Assembly: GCF_900289045.1 (NCBI RefSeq)
Contig: NZ_LT985188.1
Span: 372,001-436,000, forward strand
From: Micropruina glycogenica
Lineage (GTDB): Bacteria > Actinomycetota > Actinomycetes > Propionibacteriales > Propionibacteriaceae
Reading direction: 5' to 3'
DNA length: 64,000 bases
In this document: piece after piece, positions 16,680 through 25,983 of the stretch
Numbering within the stretch: the stretch's first letter is position 1
How the letters are laid out: each line of letters begins with the position of its first letter
Program-made: the position numbers and the translations under genes
The notes under the pieces: generated by a model
The model's input: the letters and a program-made list of their open reading frames with translations, nothing else
Told to the model about the DNA's origin: nothing
The model's database searches: none

Positions 16680-18704
16680 TCAGCCGAACAGCGTGCCCAG
16701 GAAGGGGTTGGTGAACAGGTTCGCTCCGTCCATGCTCGTGAGCGTCGCCGCCTCCCACGCCCAGTCTTCGGTGTTCGAACGTCCGTCGCTGACCGTGCTG
16801 CGCACGTGGGTCAGAAAGTCGGTGGACGTCCACGGGCCGCCGGTGGCGGTGTAGGCCCAGCCCTTCGACCACTCCGGCAGCACCGCCCCGGCCGTTCCGC
16901 TGAAGCGTTCGATCAGCCACGTCTCCAACTCGGCGTAGAACTGGTCGGCCCCCTCCGTGCCCGGAATCGTGAGCACGTCGAACCAGACCGCGATATCCCA
17001 CCCGTTGGCCACGTCGACCGGGCCCTGGCCGAGCGCCGAGATCACCGGACTCTCTGCTGCGGCCACGCCCACCCGGCTCGGGTCGTCCAGAGCCGTCACC
17101 CGCAGTTCGAGCGCCGAGTTGACCGGGTAGCTGCCCTTGGCGGCATAACCGGTCAGCATCGAGGTGTACTGGCCGATCAGGTCGTGCACCGCCTGCTGCA
17201 CGTCGGCCCGGCGCAGGTGAATGGCGTAGCCGTTGGCGGTCACCTTCAGCGTGGTGGCCTGAATGTAGAGCAGGCTGTTCTTCGACGGCCCCCAGATGTC
17301 GCGCGACACCGGATAGGTGCCCGACACGCCCGCCCAGTTCTCACCGTCGAGCCCGAAGGCGGTCACCCGAGCCGCCATCTGCCCCACCGCCGGCGTCAGC
17401 GATGGGTCACCGTTCACCAGGTGGGTGATCAGGTTCTGCAGACCATCGGGCACGTAGTCGGCGAACGGATAGTTGAACGGCGTGCTCACCGCGATCGAAC
17501 TGGACGGCTTGGTGGGCGCCACCTGCCAGGTGTGCAGCCACGGGTTGTCGCTGAACGGGTACCAGATGATCTCGACCCGGCCCATGCTGTCGAGAAAGCT
17601 GGCGAACGAGTTCGCCGGCACCGGGTCGGCGACTGTCGGAGCGGCGAAGATGGTGGCCGAGGGCAGGTCGGTGATGCTCAAGCAGCGCAGGTTGTAGTTG
17701 GGCACCACCTGCAGAGTCGCCTCGGTGACCAGTGCCCGGCCGACGTGGGTGAGCACCGCCTTGGTGGCCGGCTCGTCGCGGGTCAGGGTGCGCGCGGTGT
17801 AGCGGGCGCCGGGGTTGGCCGGGTCGGTGGCCACCACGGTCAGGTTGACCACCTGGTTGCTCAGCGAGCCGTAGCTGGCCGCGAAGTCGTCGCCCGGCGC
17901 GCCGGGCACGGCGGTGCCGTGCGCCCCGATCGCCAGCACGCCCCCGACGGTCAGGTCGCCGGGTGCCGGCGTGTGGGGGAAGGAGTAGCCCGGGGCCGAT
18001 CCGCCACCACCGGGCTGGGCCTCCAGAAAGGTCAGCAGTTCGAGCATCGTCGCTCCGGCGCCCACCCGCACCCGAGTGGGCAGGCCGTTGCCGGCGGGCA
18101 GCAACTCCATGCCGGCGAAACCCTTGGTCAGATCGACCAGCAGCACCCGTCCGTTCGACGGAGTCGACGGGGTGACGGTCAGCGGCGACCAGCCGTGCAT
18201 CACGCCGCGCGGCCGCAACTGGTAGCCGTTGTCCTGCGCCCAGTTGCAGACCAGCGCCAGGTCGTCGGTGCTCAACGGTGCGCAGGTGAGCGTGGGCGGC
18301 AGCACGATCTGCCGGTCCCAGTTGCTGTACGGCAACAGGTTCAGCGGCACCGACGACGGAAACCCGGGCAGCACGGGGGGCGGGGTGGGCGGATCGACCG
18401 CACCCGCGTTCACCGTCCAGTCGTAGGTGTAGCCGGTCACCTCGTAGTGGGCGGTGCGACCGTTCATGGTGAGTTGCACCGGTTCGGGCGGCGGGGGCGG
18501 CTGGCGCCTGAGGTCGGCCTCCACGACCACGTCGGGGGTCACGATGGTGCCCTCCGCCCAGGGCTGGCCCGCCAGGTCAACCGTGGCCGAATGGCTCCGG
18601 GTCAGGTTGATGGACGCCGTCTGCCTGTACGTGCCGGCGCTGACGGTCCAATCGAGAATCACCCACGCCGAGTTGGTCAGCTCGATGCGCTGTGCCTGAA
18701 TCAT
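16680..18704 (-). CDS. Cholesterol-oxidase-type covalent-flavin oxidase (VAO/PCMH family)
   Basis: The 674-aa protein has a novel 110-residue beta-rich N-terminal part with a PPPPP linker, then an FAD-binding PCMH domain (about 130-320) and a C-terminal substrate domain resembling that of type II cholesterol oxidases. The segment QLRPRGVMHGWSPLT places His170 where the Brevibacterium sterolicum enzyme binds FAD covalently, and GDLTVGGVLAIGAHGT is the second FAD loop. A sterol or other hydrophobic alcohol is the likely substrate, but this is family inference. There is no obvious signal peptide. It is the last gene of a five-gene operon with tail-collar proteins, an unusual partnership. Confidence 0.75.
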   Translation of the reverse strand: MIQAQRIELTNSAWVILDWTVSAGTYRQTASINLTRSHSATVDLAGQPWAEGTIVTPDVVVEADLRRQPPPPPEPVQLTMNGRTAHYEVTGYTYDWTVNAGAVDPPTPPPVLPGFPSSVPLNLLPYSNWDRQIVLPPTLTCAPLSTDDLALVCNWAQDNGYQLRPRGVMHGWSPLTVTPSTPSNGRVLLVDLTKGFAGMELLPAGNGLPTRVRVGAGATMLELLTFLEAQPGGGGSAPGYSFPHTPAPGDLTVGGVLAIGAHGTAVPGAPGDDFAASYGSLSNQVVNLTVVATDPANPGARYTARTLTRDEPATKAVLTHVGRALVTEATLQVVPNYNLRCLSITDLPSATIFAAPTVADPVPANSFASFLDSMGRVEIIWYPFSDNPWLHTWQVAPTKPSSSIAVSTPFNYPFADYVPDGLQNLITHLVNGDPSLTPAVGQMAARVTAFGLDGENWAGVSGTYPVSRDIWGPSKNSLLYIQATTLKVTANGYAIHLRRADVQQAVHDLIGQYTSMLTGYAAKGSYPVNSALELRVTALDDPSRVGVAAAESPVISALGQGPVDVANGWDIAVWFDVLTIPGTEGADQFYAELETWLIERFSGTAGAVLPEWSKGWAYTATGGPWTSTDFLTHVRSTVSDGRSNTEDWAWEAATLTSMDGANLFTNPFLGTLFG

Positions 18705-18717
18705 GGCCGGTGCCCGG

Positions 18718-19242
18718 TCACAGGTAGCTGATCACATAGTTGATCGCCGCGTTTCGTGGACGGGTCTCGGCCCCGCCGCTCGATCCGGTCTGGGAGGCGT
18801 CGGTCTGGTTCTCGCCGTACACCCCCGGCGTCTCCGCGCCGCCGTAGTTGATGATGTGGTAATCGCCGCCGGCGCTGGCGTAGGTGTGGGTGTGGGCCTG
18901 CAGGCCGAAGGGCTGCATCGACCCGACGGCGTCGCCGGTGTTGCCGGGAATCGCCAGCGACGGCTGCGGGGCGGTGCGGGTGGCGGCGTTGGGGTCGACC
19001 CCGGCGCCACCGTCGGTGCCGCGGTGAAAGATGCCGCGGTAGTCGGGCACGCAGAACGTGGTCTTGGTGCCGCCGTAGCTGGTGCCGATCACCTTCAGCA
19101 GGCCTTGGTACTGGGGGTCGGTGTTGCCGAGTGCGCGCCCGTCGCAGGGCAGAAAGCCCTGGGCGATCAGGGCCGCCTCAGACGTCGGGGTGAGGGCGCC
19201 GGCGTAGGGCAGCACGCAGCCCACGGGGTACAGAGACGACAT
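18718..19242 (-). CDS. Tail-collar domain protein (microcystin-dependent-protein-like), single domain
   Basis: The 174-aa protein begins VGCVLPYAG, continues with GFLPCDGRAL and PDYRGIFHRGTDGG, and ends with an ETRPRNAAINYVI strand. These are the marks of the phage tail-collar domain also found in bacterial MdpB-like proteins. Tail-collar domains trimerise at the ends of fibres. It ends 13 bp before the oxidase gene and follows a two-domain paralogue, with a clear GAAGGAG site. No other phage genes are near, so I read it as part of a cellular system rather than a prophage remnant. Confidence 0.82.
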   Translation of the reverse strand: MSSLYPVGCVLPYAGALTPTSEAALIAQGFLPCDGRALGNTDPQYQGLLKVIGTSYGGTKTTFCVPDYRGIFHRGTDGGAGVDPNAATRTAPQPSLAIPGNTGDAVGSMQPFGLQAHTHTYASAGGDYHIINYGGAETPGVYGENQTDASQTGSSGGAETRPRNAAINYVISYL

Positions 19243-19261
19243 GAGGGTTCTCCTTCGTGGG

Positions 19262-20308
19262 TCAGGCCGTGACGGCTTTGATCAGGTAGTTGACGTTGAT
19301 GTTGATCGGGCGGCTCTCGGTGAGGCTGCCGTTGGCGCCTGTGGTCCAGGTGACCCCGGCGTTGGTTTCGGCGTGGTCGCCGATCGCGGTGGCCGCACAG
19401 CTCCAGTAGTCGTTGTTGTAGGTGTAGCTGTGGTCGTGGGCGGCGAAGCTGGTCGCCTCGAGTGAGCCGACCTGGTTGCCGGTGTTGCCCGGAAAGGCCA
19501 GTTTCGGTTGGGGTGCTGTGCGGGTCAGGTAGTCGGGGTCGACCACCGGCAGGTTCGGTACGGGCTGGCCCACCACACCGCGCAGGAATCGCCCACGGAA
19601 GTCGGGCAGCCTGAAGCTGGCCTGGTCGTCGGCGCCGAACATGTTCGACACCGTCGAGTACAGGGTGGGGTAGTTGGCGGCGACCTGCTTGGTGCCGGTA
19701 CAGGGCAACCACCCGGCCCCGGCCAGTGATGACGACCACGCGGCCAGGTCGCCCGCGAACGGCAGCACCGCTCCGACCGGAACCACATCGGGTGAGGTGA
19801 CCGCCTTGATGATGAAGTCGACGTACTGGTTCACCGGACGGGTTTCGGTACTACCCTCTTTCGACACCGACGACGTGGTAGAGCCCGAGAGGCATTCGTG
19901 GCCCAGGGTGTGCGTGCTCTTGAGGTAGTGGTTGTAGTAGTTGTAGCTGTGCGTGTGCGCTTCGAGCGAGTCGGCTTGCACCGAGCCGACGCTGTTGCCG
20001 GTGTTGCCGGCGTTCGACAGGTCCGGACGGGGTGCGGTGCGGGTCGCTGCGCCCGGGTCGCGCTGGTTCGGGTCGCTGCCGTCGAGGCCGCGCAGAAACA
20101 GGCCCTTGTACTCGGGCACCGCGAAGCCTGACGAGGTGCCGCCGTAGCTGTTGCCCAGCACGGTGAACAGGTCGGGGAACTGTGAGTTGGGGTACACCGA
20201 GCCGTCGCACAGAATCCACCCGGCGGTGATCAGGTTGAGCACGCCCGCGCCGTCGGTACGTCCGGCGTACATGAGCACGGTTCCCACAGGGGTGGTCGAG
20301 GCTGACAT
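19262..20308 (-). CDS. Tandem tail-collar protein (two domains)
   Basis: The 348-aa protein contains two consecutive tail-collar domains. Repeat one (about 1-170) runs VGTVLMYAG, WILCDGS, VPEYKGLFLRGLDGS, STETRPVNQYVDFII. Repeat two (about 175-348) runs VGAVLPFAG, WLPCTGT, LPDFRGRFLRGVVG, SLTESRPININVNYLI. The halves are clearly homologous but diverged, so the duplication is old. Each collar half carries the AHTHSY or AHDHSY histidine motif, a possible metal site. It sits between the pentapeptide protein and the single-collar protein with gaps of 18-19 bp and its own AAGGAG site. Confidence 0.82.
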   Translation of the reverse strand: MSASTTPVGTVLMYAGRTDGAGVLNLITAGWILCDGSVYPNSQFPDLFTVLGNSYGGTSSGFAVPEYKGLFLRGLDGSDPNQRDPGAATRTAPRPDLSNAGNTGNSVGSVQADSLEAHTHSYNYYNHYLKSTHTLGHECLSGSTTSSVSKEGSTETRPVNQYVDFIIKAVTSPDVVPVGAVLPFAGDLAAWSSSLAGAGWLPCTGTKQVAANYPTLYSTVSNMFGADDQASFRLPDFRGRFLRGVVGQPVPNLPVVDPDYLTRTAPQPKLAFPGNTGNQVGSLEATSFAAHDHSYTYNNDYWSCAATAIGDHAETNAGVTWTTGANGSLTESRPININVNYLIKAVTA

Positions 20309-20326
20309 GGGTCTCCTTCGGTTGGG

Positions 20327-21949
20327 TCAGATGGTGGGTGGGGTCTGGGTGGTGATCGCCACGGGCCAGTAAGTCTGCGGGCAGCGTTCGGGGTCGGCGG
20401 GTACCAGCTTGGGGCCCTGGCAGGGGCCGTTGCCGGTGGGGCAGAAGGTGGTGCCGTCGGTGGGTGCCAAAGTGGTGGCGGCCGTCCAGCTGATCGGCTC
20501 GATGGGCACGGTGATCGAGCCCAACGCGTAGTGGGACACGATTTTCAGTCGCCCCCCGGACGGCGGGGGTGCGTCGGCCGCGATGGCCGCGTTGGTCAGG
20601 TTGGCGCCGTCGAGGTTGCTGCCGGTGAAGTCGGCGCCCTGCAGCGCGGCTCCCACGAACGAGAACCCTTTGGTGTGCAGCTTGCCGAGCAGGGTGCCCT
20701 GAAACCCGGCCCCGGCCAGGCAGGCCCCGTCGAAGGAGACACCCACCAGGTCTTTCTCGGCCACGCCGCTGAAGTCGATCTCGGGCAGAAACGCGTTGGC
20801 GAAGTCGGCCTCGCGCAGGCTGGCCCCGGCCACCGTCGCCGCCTTGCCGTACAAGAACGCGTAGGCGAACGTCACGCCCTGGGCGTTGGCGTTGCTGAAG
20901 TCGGCGTCGAACAGGTAGCTGTAGGCGAAGTTCGCAGGCCCCGACGACGCGGACTGATCCAGCGGCGACAGAATCGCTCCGTGAAACGCGGCCCCGTTGA
21001 GGTACGAGCCGGTCAGGTTCGCGTTGCAGAGCGAGGCACCGGTGAAATCGGCCTTGGCCAGATTCCAGGCAATCATGTTGACGAAGTCGAGAATGGTGCC
21101 GCGGGCGTTGATCTGCGGCGGCTTGGTGGGGGGCGCCGGAAACTGGTTGATCACCGCTCTGGTCAGGTTCAGCCAGCGCCAGTCGGGGCCCAGCGACGGG
21201 TAGTCGATAGTCGCCGAGGTGAGGTCGATCCAGGCGTCCTGCGCCGCCCCCAGCGGCGGCACCAGCGTGGTGGCGGTCAGGTCGCAGCCGACGAACAGCG
21301 CGTGCCCGAAGGTCTTGCCGGTCAGGTCGGCGCCGGCGAGCCGACAGCGCGAGAAGTCGAACGGCATCGCGGTGACGTCGAGGCAGGTGAAGTCGACGAA
21401 CGACAGGTCCGAGCCGTTGGGCACGTTCCACCCGCCCGGCGCGGTGAAGCTCCAGGCCGGGTTGGTGCGGGCGGCCTGCCAGGGTGCCAGGTACGGGCCC
21501 GCGCTGCCGGTGCTGGTGGCCACCACCGCGCCGTTGCCGTCGCCGGTGCCCAGGTTCACCAGGGCGTACCAGAGTTGGTCGGCCGGGTTCTGCCACCAGA
21601 AGGTGAGGTTGGGCCCGAGTTGGTAGAGGCCGAACAGGGCGGCTGCGGCCTGGTCGGTGCCGGTGGCGCAGAACACGGTGCGGGTGCTGCCGGCCACCTG
21701 CTGCTGCTGCGCGACCACGTACCGGCCGTTGCTGAGTGACTGCAGCAGAAAGCCCTGACCAGGCGTCTTGGGCGGCAGTTGCACGGTGTAGGCGTTGAAC
21801 GTCTGGTTGGTGGCCGACGACGCACCCGGCACGCTGTCGAGTCGTCCGTCGTCGCCCACCACCGTCCAACCCGGCACCGCGCCCACCGGGGGCATCGGGG
21901 CGCCGAGGTAGGTCGAGAAGCCGAACTGCGAAATGCTCAGAATGTTCAT
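20327..21949 (-). CDS. Pentapeptide-repeat protein with beta-trefoil-like N-terminus
   Basis: The 540-aa protein has an N-terminal part (about 1-190) with GFLLQSLSNGRYVVAQ and other turns that look ricin-B-like. Residues about 190-435 are loose A(D/N)LXX pentapeptide repeats (for example ADLTGKTFGHALF, ADFTGASLCNANLTGSYL, ADFTGSNLDGANLT), which should form a right-handed quadrilateral helix. The last 100 residues have several cysteines. Role unknown; pentapeptide proteins often bind other macromolecules. ATG 21949 follows a GGAG site, 11 bp after the preceding gene. A longer upstream reading belongs to another frame. Confidence 0.8.
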   Translation of the reverse strand: MNILSISQFGFSTYLGAPMPPVGAVPGWTVVGDDGRLDSVPGASSATNQTFNAYTVQLPPKTPGQGFLLQSLSNGRYVVAQQQQVAGSTRTVFCATGTDQAAAALFGLYQLGPNLTFWWQNPADQLWYALVNLGTGDGNGAVVATSTGSAGPYLAPWQAARTNPAWSFTAPGGWNVPNGSDLSFVDFTCLDVTAMPFDFSRCRLAGADLTGKTFGHALFVGCDLTATTLVPPLGAAQDAWIDLTSATIDYPSLGPDWRWLNLTRAVINQFPAPPTKPPQINARGTILDFVNMIAWNLAKADFTGASLCNANLTGSYLNGAAFHGAILSPLDQSASSGPANFAYSYLFDADFSNANAQGVTFAYAFLYGKAATVAGASLREADFANAFLPEIDFSGVAEKDLVGVSFDGACLAGAGFQGTLLGKLHTKGFSFVGAALQGADFTGSNLDGANLTNAAIAADAPPPSGGRLKIVSHYALGSITVPIEPISWTAATTLAPTDGTTFCPTGNGPCQGPKLVPADPERCPQTYWPVAITTQTPPTI

Positions 21950-21960
21950 GGCGGCTCCGA

Positions 21961-24900
21961 TCACGACGTGGCGAACAGTTGGGTGGCGAACAGCACGCCG
22001 GACGAACCCATGGCGCCGAAGGCGGTCACGGTCTGGCCGGTCTTGAGCTGGGCCAGGGTGGCGGTCACGCCGTCCAGCCGAATGATGGTGCTGTCGTCGG
22101 TACTGACGCTCAGAATCGTCTGCGGCGTCTCTTGCAGCACCAGTTGTGGCGCGGTGATGCTCAGAATGCTGCCCTGGTAGGCCTTCACCGGCGGCACCCA
22201 TAGGCTGACGCTCGGCTCGGGGGTGGCCGAACCCTGCAGCTGTTCGTAGTTCAGCGAGTAGACGTCGCGAATGATGTCGACGGCGATGGCGGCGGCGGCG
22301 AAGTCGTCGGTGCGGGCCAGGAACGACCCGTCCGGGCGGTACAGGTCGAGGTGATAGTCGTCGGGCGAGCGGCCGAGGCCCTCGTACGACAGCACGTACA
22401 GGTAGCCCTGCGGCTCGACCGCCACGTCGAGCCAGACGGTCTGGTCGGTCGCGTTGGCCAGGGGCATCGTGGCCTGCTTGGTGCCCGAGCCGGTGGGGTC
22501 GAAACAGGGCAGCGGGTTGCCGCTGGTGTCGAACGCCTGCACCCGGCAGGTGCCCTGCTCGAGCACGAAGATCTGGCCCTGCATGCCGAACGTGATGGCC
22601 CGGGGCACCGACACCAGACCGATCCGTGTGCCGGGTCCGGCGAACATGCAGGCCTTGGGGGCGGTTTCGTTGGGCTGGCCGGCGGCCGGCACCTTGAGCA
22701 CGTAGATCTTGCTGTGGTTGGCGTCGAAGCTGATGCCGGCGACGTAGTCGTTGAAGGCGGCCAGTCGATCCATCGGGAAGGGGAAGCGCCCCCAGCTCAG
22801 GCTCGGGTCGGGGTTGAGGTTCGGCGGCTGGCTGCCGCCCGACTCGGTCCACACCAGTTCCAGCCGGCGCAGGTGCGCCTCTTGCCCGATGTTGGTGGCC
22901 GGGTTCGCATCGAGGTAGAAGTTGAGCCCGGTGCCGTCGTAGGCGCCGGTGCGCTGATAGGCGAGTGCGGGCTTGACCACCATGCCTGACTCGGCCGCGT
23001 AGGCGCTCTGCGGGTTCTGCAGCAGCGACACGTTCTCGACGGTGAAGTGGCTCGCGTCGGTCTGGTAGGTGTAGCCGAGCATGCCGGCGCTCTGGCTGAT
23101 GGTGATGCCGTCGAGCCGGGTGAGGTCGGTCTCGGTTGCGACCGTCGCCGTGGGTTGCGTGGCCGGCGGCTCGCTGGTGGTACCCAGCCACTGCCGCGAA
23201 CCGTCCACCAGGATCGTCTTCTCGGTGAACTGGTACACCGAGAACTGATCAAGCGGTGGTGCGTTGTTGGTCACGATGACGCTCACCGCGCGCGTGGACG
23301 GGTTCGGTCCGGTGCCGTCCCCCTTGGCGTCCACCCAGTCGCTCTGGCCCTGGCCGGCCTGCCACCCGGTGGGCGAGTACATGAAGACGCTCACCTGAAT
23401 CTGGCCGCCCGCGGGCAGGCTCGAGAAGTCGAGGTGCAGGGGGGTGTTCCATGTGGTGGCCGGCATCTGCAGGGTGGTCACCGCCGGGGTGGCGTTCGTC
23501 GAGAACGCGATCGACACCTGGTAGGTGCCGCCGATCGCCTCGGGCGGAAACTCGTGCATGGTTTCGTCGGGATTCATGGTCAGCGACAGGGCGAAGGTGC
23601 GGGCGATGTCGGTGGTGAACACGAACGGCGAGTCGACCACCTCGACGATGGTCTGGCTGAGTTGGGCCACCGTGATGGCGCCGTTGAAGATCAGCGAGGC
23701 GATGTCGAGAAACGGAATCGATTCCACGACCGCACCCACCGCGATCTGGGCCAGCAGAATCACGCCGTAGGCGCAGCCGGTCTGCAGCAGATCGGGCAGC
23801 AGGCTCTCGGCGAGAAACTTGCCGATCGCCTCCGCGTCCTGCTGAATCATCGTGGCGGCGTTGAGCTTGGTGTTCATCACCACGCCGACGATGGTCTTGG
23901 CCAGGTTGAACATCGTGCCCTTGTGGTTCCACACGCTTTCGGTGAGGGCTGCGCTGTCGACCGTGGCGGCGTCGTACATCAGCAGAATCATCGGCAGCGC
24001 CAACTCGAACACCGCGGTGAACGAGATGCCCAGGGCGCAGACGTCCTGGTCGTAGGGGCCGCGGCCCAGCCCGCCCCACATGATGCGGACGACGTTGGCT
24101 TCTTTGGGCAGGTAGTCGATGGTGAGGGTGGTCGGGGCGGCGGGCACCGGAATGCCGCAGATGGTGCCGGTCGGGCTCACCCAGGTGAGGAACTTCTTGG
24201 TGTGGTCGGGTTCGATGAAACCCATGCCCGACCAGATCGGGTCGTCAACGTTGCAGAAGTCGCCGGGCCACTTGGTGTTGACGTTCTCGATGATCCAGTG
24301 GCCGGGCTCCGACGGGTCGGGCACCTTCACCTCGGTGTCGCTGGCCCCCAGGTCGATCGGTACCAGGGTCTGCGACGAGCCCTCGCCCTGGTACTTCAGA
24401 AACTGCACGTAGGCAGACAGGTGCCGCAGCCAGTGGTTGGTGCAGTCAAGGGTGAGCTGCCCTGCGTAGGCGGGGTACTTCGGGTTGACGTCTTTGCTCA
24501 TGTCGACCTTCAGCGAGCTCGCGTCGACACTCAGCCCGCTGCCGGGTGACAGGTTGGTCACCGTCCAGGTCACGTCGTCGTCGGTCGCAGTGGAGTCGGC
24601 CACCGTCGCGTGGGCGCGAGGCGTGAGGGCGCCCGACGGTGTGGCGTGGTAGTCGGTGGACGCCACGGCGTCCTGCGTGTTCCAGGTGACACCTTCGAGT
24701 TGCTCGGCGTTCTTGGCCGCCTGCAGCGCAGCCCCCAGCGAGCCCGAGAGGGCCGGCTGCAGGGCGTCGATGTTCATCCGCTGCGAGTACACCCAGTCGC
24801 CGGGCTGTGAGCCCGAATCGGTGGGTTGGGCCGCCCGCGCGGTGAGCAGCTTCTCGATCGCGGGGTCGTTGCCCTCGCGCCACAGCAGCGGGTCTTTGGT

Positions 24901-25476
24901 GAAGGCGTCCACCGACGGGGGTGACGGGTAGAGCAGGTGTTCGGTCGGGCTGAGCATCACCGCGTAGGGGTCGCTGATCCAGCTCTGGCCCTGCAGCAAG
25001 AGCTCGCCGAGTTGTTGGGCCAGATCGCCGGCGTTGGGCCTGATGCAGGTGTCGAGAATGTAGCTGGGCACTGTGAAGTCGTCCTGCGATGACAGGTTGG
25101 CCAGATTGTTGTGCAGAAACAACAAAGCGCAGGCGAGGTCTTCGGAGTCGTTGAGCGGGTCGTCGGCGCCCGGAATCGAGATCGCGAAGGTGACCAACTG
25201 GTTGTAGGTCTGGGTGCCCGGCCCCTTGGGTCCGTCGACGGTCACCGGTGTGCGCACCGCCTGAATCACCACGCCGTCGGACGGGCTGGTGGCCACGCCT
25301 TTCACGTAGTGGGTGATGCGATGGTGGGCCGCCTGCAGCCTCTTGCTGCCGCCGACCGCCGCCGCGAGGGTCGCCGGCGTATGCCTGTGAATGGGGTAGC
25401 TCCGGCCCCGCTTGTGAAACGTGTAGGTACGGTTCGGGTCGAGGTGCGACAGGTCGAACTGATAGCTGATACTCAT
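21961..25476 (-). CDS. Large unrecognised protein heading the tail-collar operon
   Basis: I do not recognise this 1171-aa protein (1175 if it begins at the ATG 25488). The N-terminus starts SISYQFDLSHLDPNRTYTF and has no signal peptide. The N-terminal half looks globular and polar. Residues about 510-650 hold several hydrophobic stretches (around FELALPMILLMYDAA, GVILLAQIAVGAVVE and ASLIFNGAITVAQL) that could insert in a membrane or form a core. Residues about 660-780 look beta-sandwich-like. The C-terminal third contains an NHL-like strand pattern (AITFGMQGQIFVLEQG, VEPQGYLYVLSYEG), suggesting a propeller. It is first in the operon and probably its scaffold, which is inference. Confidence 0.75.
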   Translation of the reverse strand: MSISYQFDLSHLDPNRTYTFHKRGRSYPIHRHTPATLAAAVGGSKRLQAAHHRITHYVKGVATSPSDGVVIQAVRTPVTVDGPKGPGTQTYNQLVTFAISIPGADDPLNDSEDLACALLFLHNNLANLSSQDDFTVPSYILDTCIRPNAGDLAQQLGELLLQGQSWISDPYAVMLSPTEHLLYPSPPSVDAFTKDPLLWREGNDPAIEKLLTARAAQPTDSGSQPGDWVYSQRMNIDALQPALSGSLGAALQAAKNAEQLEGVTWNTQDAVASTDYHATPSGALTPRAHATVADSTATDDDVTWTVTNLSPGSGLSVDASSLKVDMSKDVNPKYPAYAGQLTLDCTNHWLRHLSAYVQFLKYQGEGSSQTLVPIDLGASDTEVKVPDPSEPGHWIIENVNTKWPGDFCNVDDPIWSGMGFIEPDHTKKFLTWVSPTGTICGIPVPAAPTTLTIDYLPKEANVVRIMWGGLGRGPYDQDVCALGISFTAVFELALPMILLMYDAATVDSAALTESVWNHKGTMFNLAKTIVGVVMNTKLNAATMIQQDAEAIGKFLAESLLPDLLQTGCAYGVILLAQIAVGAVVESIPFLDIASLIFNGAITVAQLSQTIVEVVDSPFVFTTDIARTFALSLTMNPDETMHEFPPEAIGGTYQVSIAFSTNATPAVTTLQMPATTWNTPLHLDFSSLPAGGQIQVSVFMYSPTGWQAGQGQSDWVDAKGDGTGPNPSTRAVSVIVTNNAPPLDQFSVYQFTEKTILVDGSRQWLGTTSEPPATQPTATVATETDLTRLDGITISQSAGMLGYTYQTDASHFTVENVSLLQNPQSAYAAESGMVVKPALAYQRTGAYDGTGLNFYLDANPATNIGQEAHLRRLELVWTESGGSQPPNLNPDPSLSWGRFPFPMDRLAAFNDYVAGISFDANHSKIYVLKVPAAGQPNETAPKACMFAGPGTRIGLVSVPRAITFGMQGQIFVLEQGTCRVQAFDTSGNPLPCFDPTGSGTKQATMPLANATDQTVWLDVAVEPQGYLYVLSYEGLGRSPDDYHLDLYRPDGSFLARTDDFAAAAIAVDIIRDVYSLNYEQLQGSATPEPSVSLWVPPVKAYQGSILSITAPQLVLQETPQTILSVSTDDSTIIRLDGVTATLAQLKTGQTVTAFGAMGSSGVLFATQLFATS

Positions 25477-25488
25477 CGATTTACACAT

Positions 25489-25983
25489 TCCGGTAAATGC
25501 GCCTGCACGCGGGCGCGCGGGGGCAGCAGGGCGATTGGACGGTCGGTGGGCGGGGGGTCTTTGCCCACAGTGCTCGAGGGTGGGTGAGCATTGCTGGGCC
25601 CTTTTCTCAGGCTTGAGTAAAAGGCCGGCCAGATGAGCATGCTCTCTCATCGCATTGCTCGTCAATAGCGTGATCATGGGTACTATTGCGAACCCCGGCA
25701 TGGGCGTTCGGGGGTGACCAGCAGGTGTGGGCGGGTATCGTGCATGTGCTCCCAATAGTGCAGTTTACTAGGTGTTACTCACGTCTTAGGGTGCTTGTTT
25801 CTGGGGCTCGGCCCGCGCGGTTTCGTCGCTGGTTGCTCATGCCGCATCGGTGGGTGTGCGCCGGCTTGGCTTTCACGCCGGTCGCTCTTTCGTGCGCTCG
25901 ATCGTTGTTGAACCACGTTATATTGCACGAGACTATGGATAACGCGCGGCGTGCCTTTGTCGTTCGTCAGAAAAATGTATTGG
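25489..25983. other. Intergenic stretch of lower GC, no gene seen
   Basis: About 495 bp between the tail-collar operon and the exonuclease gene. It is visibly richer in A and T than its surroundings and has no convincing ORF on either strand. It probably holds the operon promoter, and the rest may be a remnant of a transferred segment. Confidence 0.5.
25636..25665 (-). promoter_or_regulatory. Possible promoter of the tail-collar operon
   Basis: On the minus strand TTGACG (25665-25660) and CATGCT (25641-25636) are 18 bp apart. The leader would be about 150 nt to the large-protein start. Confidence 0.3.

Noticed and set aside
16680-20308. Prophage remnant, because of the tail-collar proteins.
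   Set aside because: No other phage gene is present, the genes are intact with good ribosome sites, and the partners (flavin oxidase, pentapeptide protein) are not phage-like.
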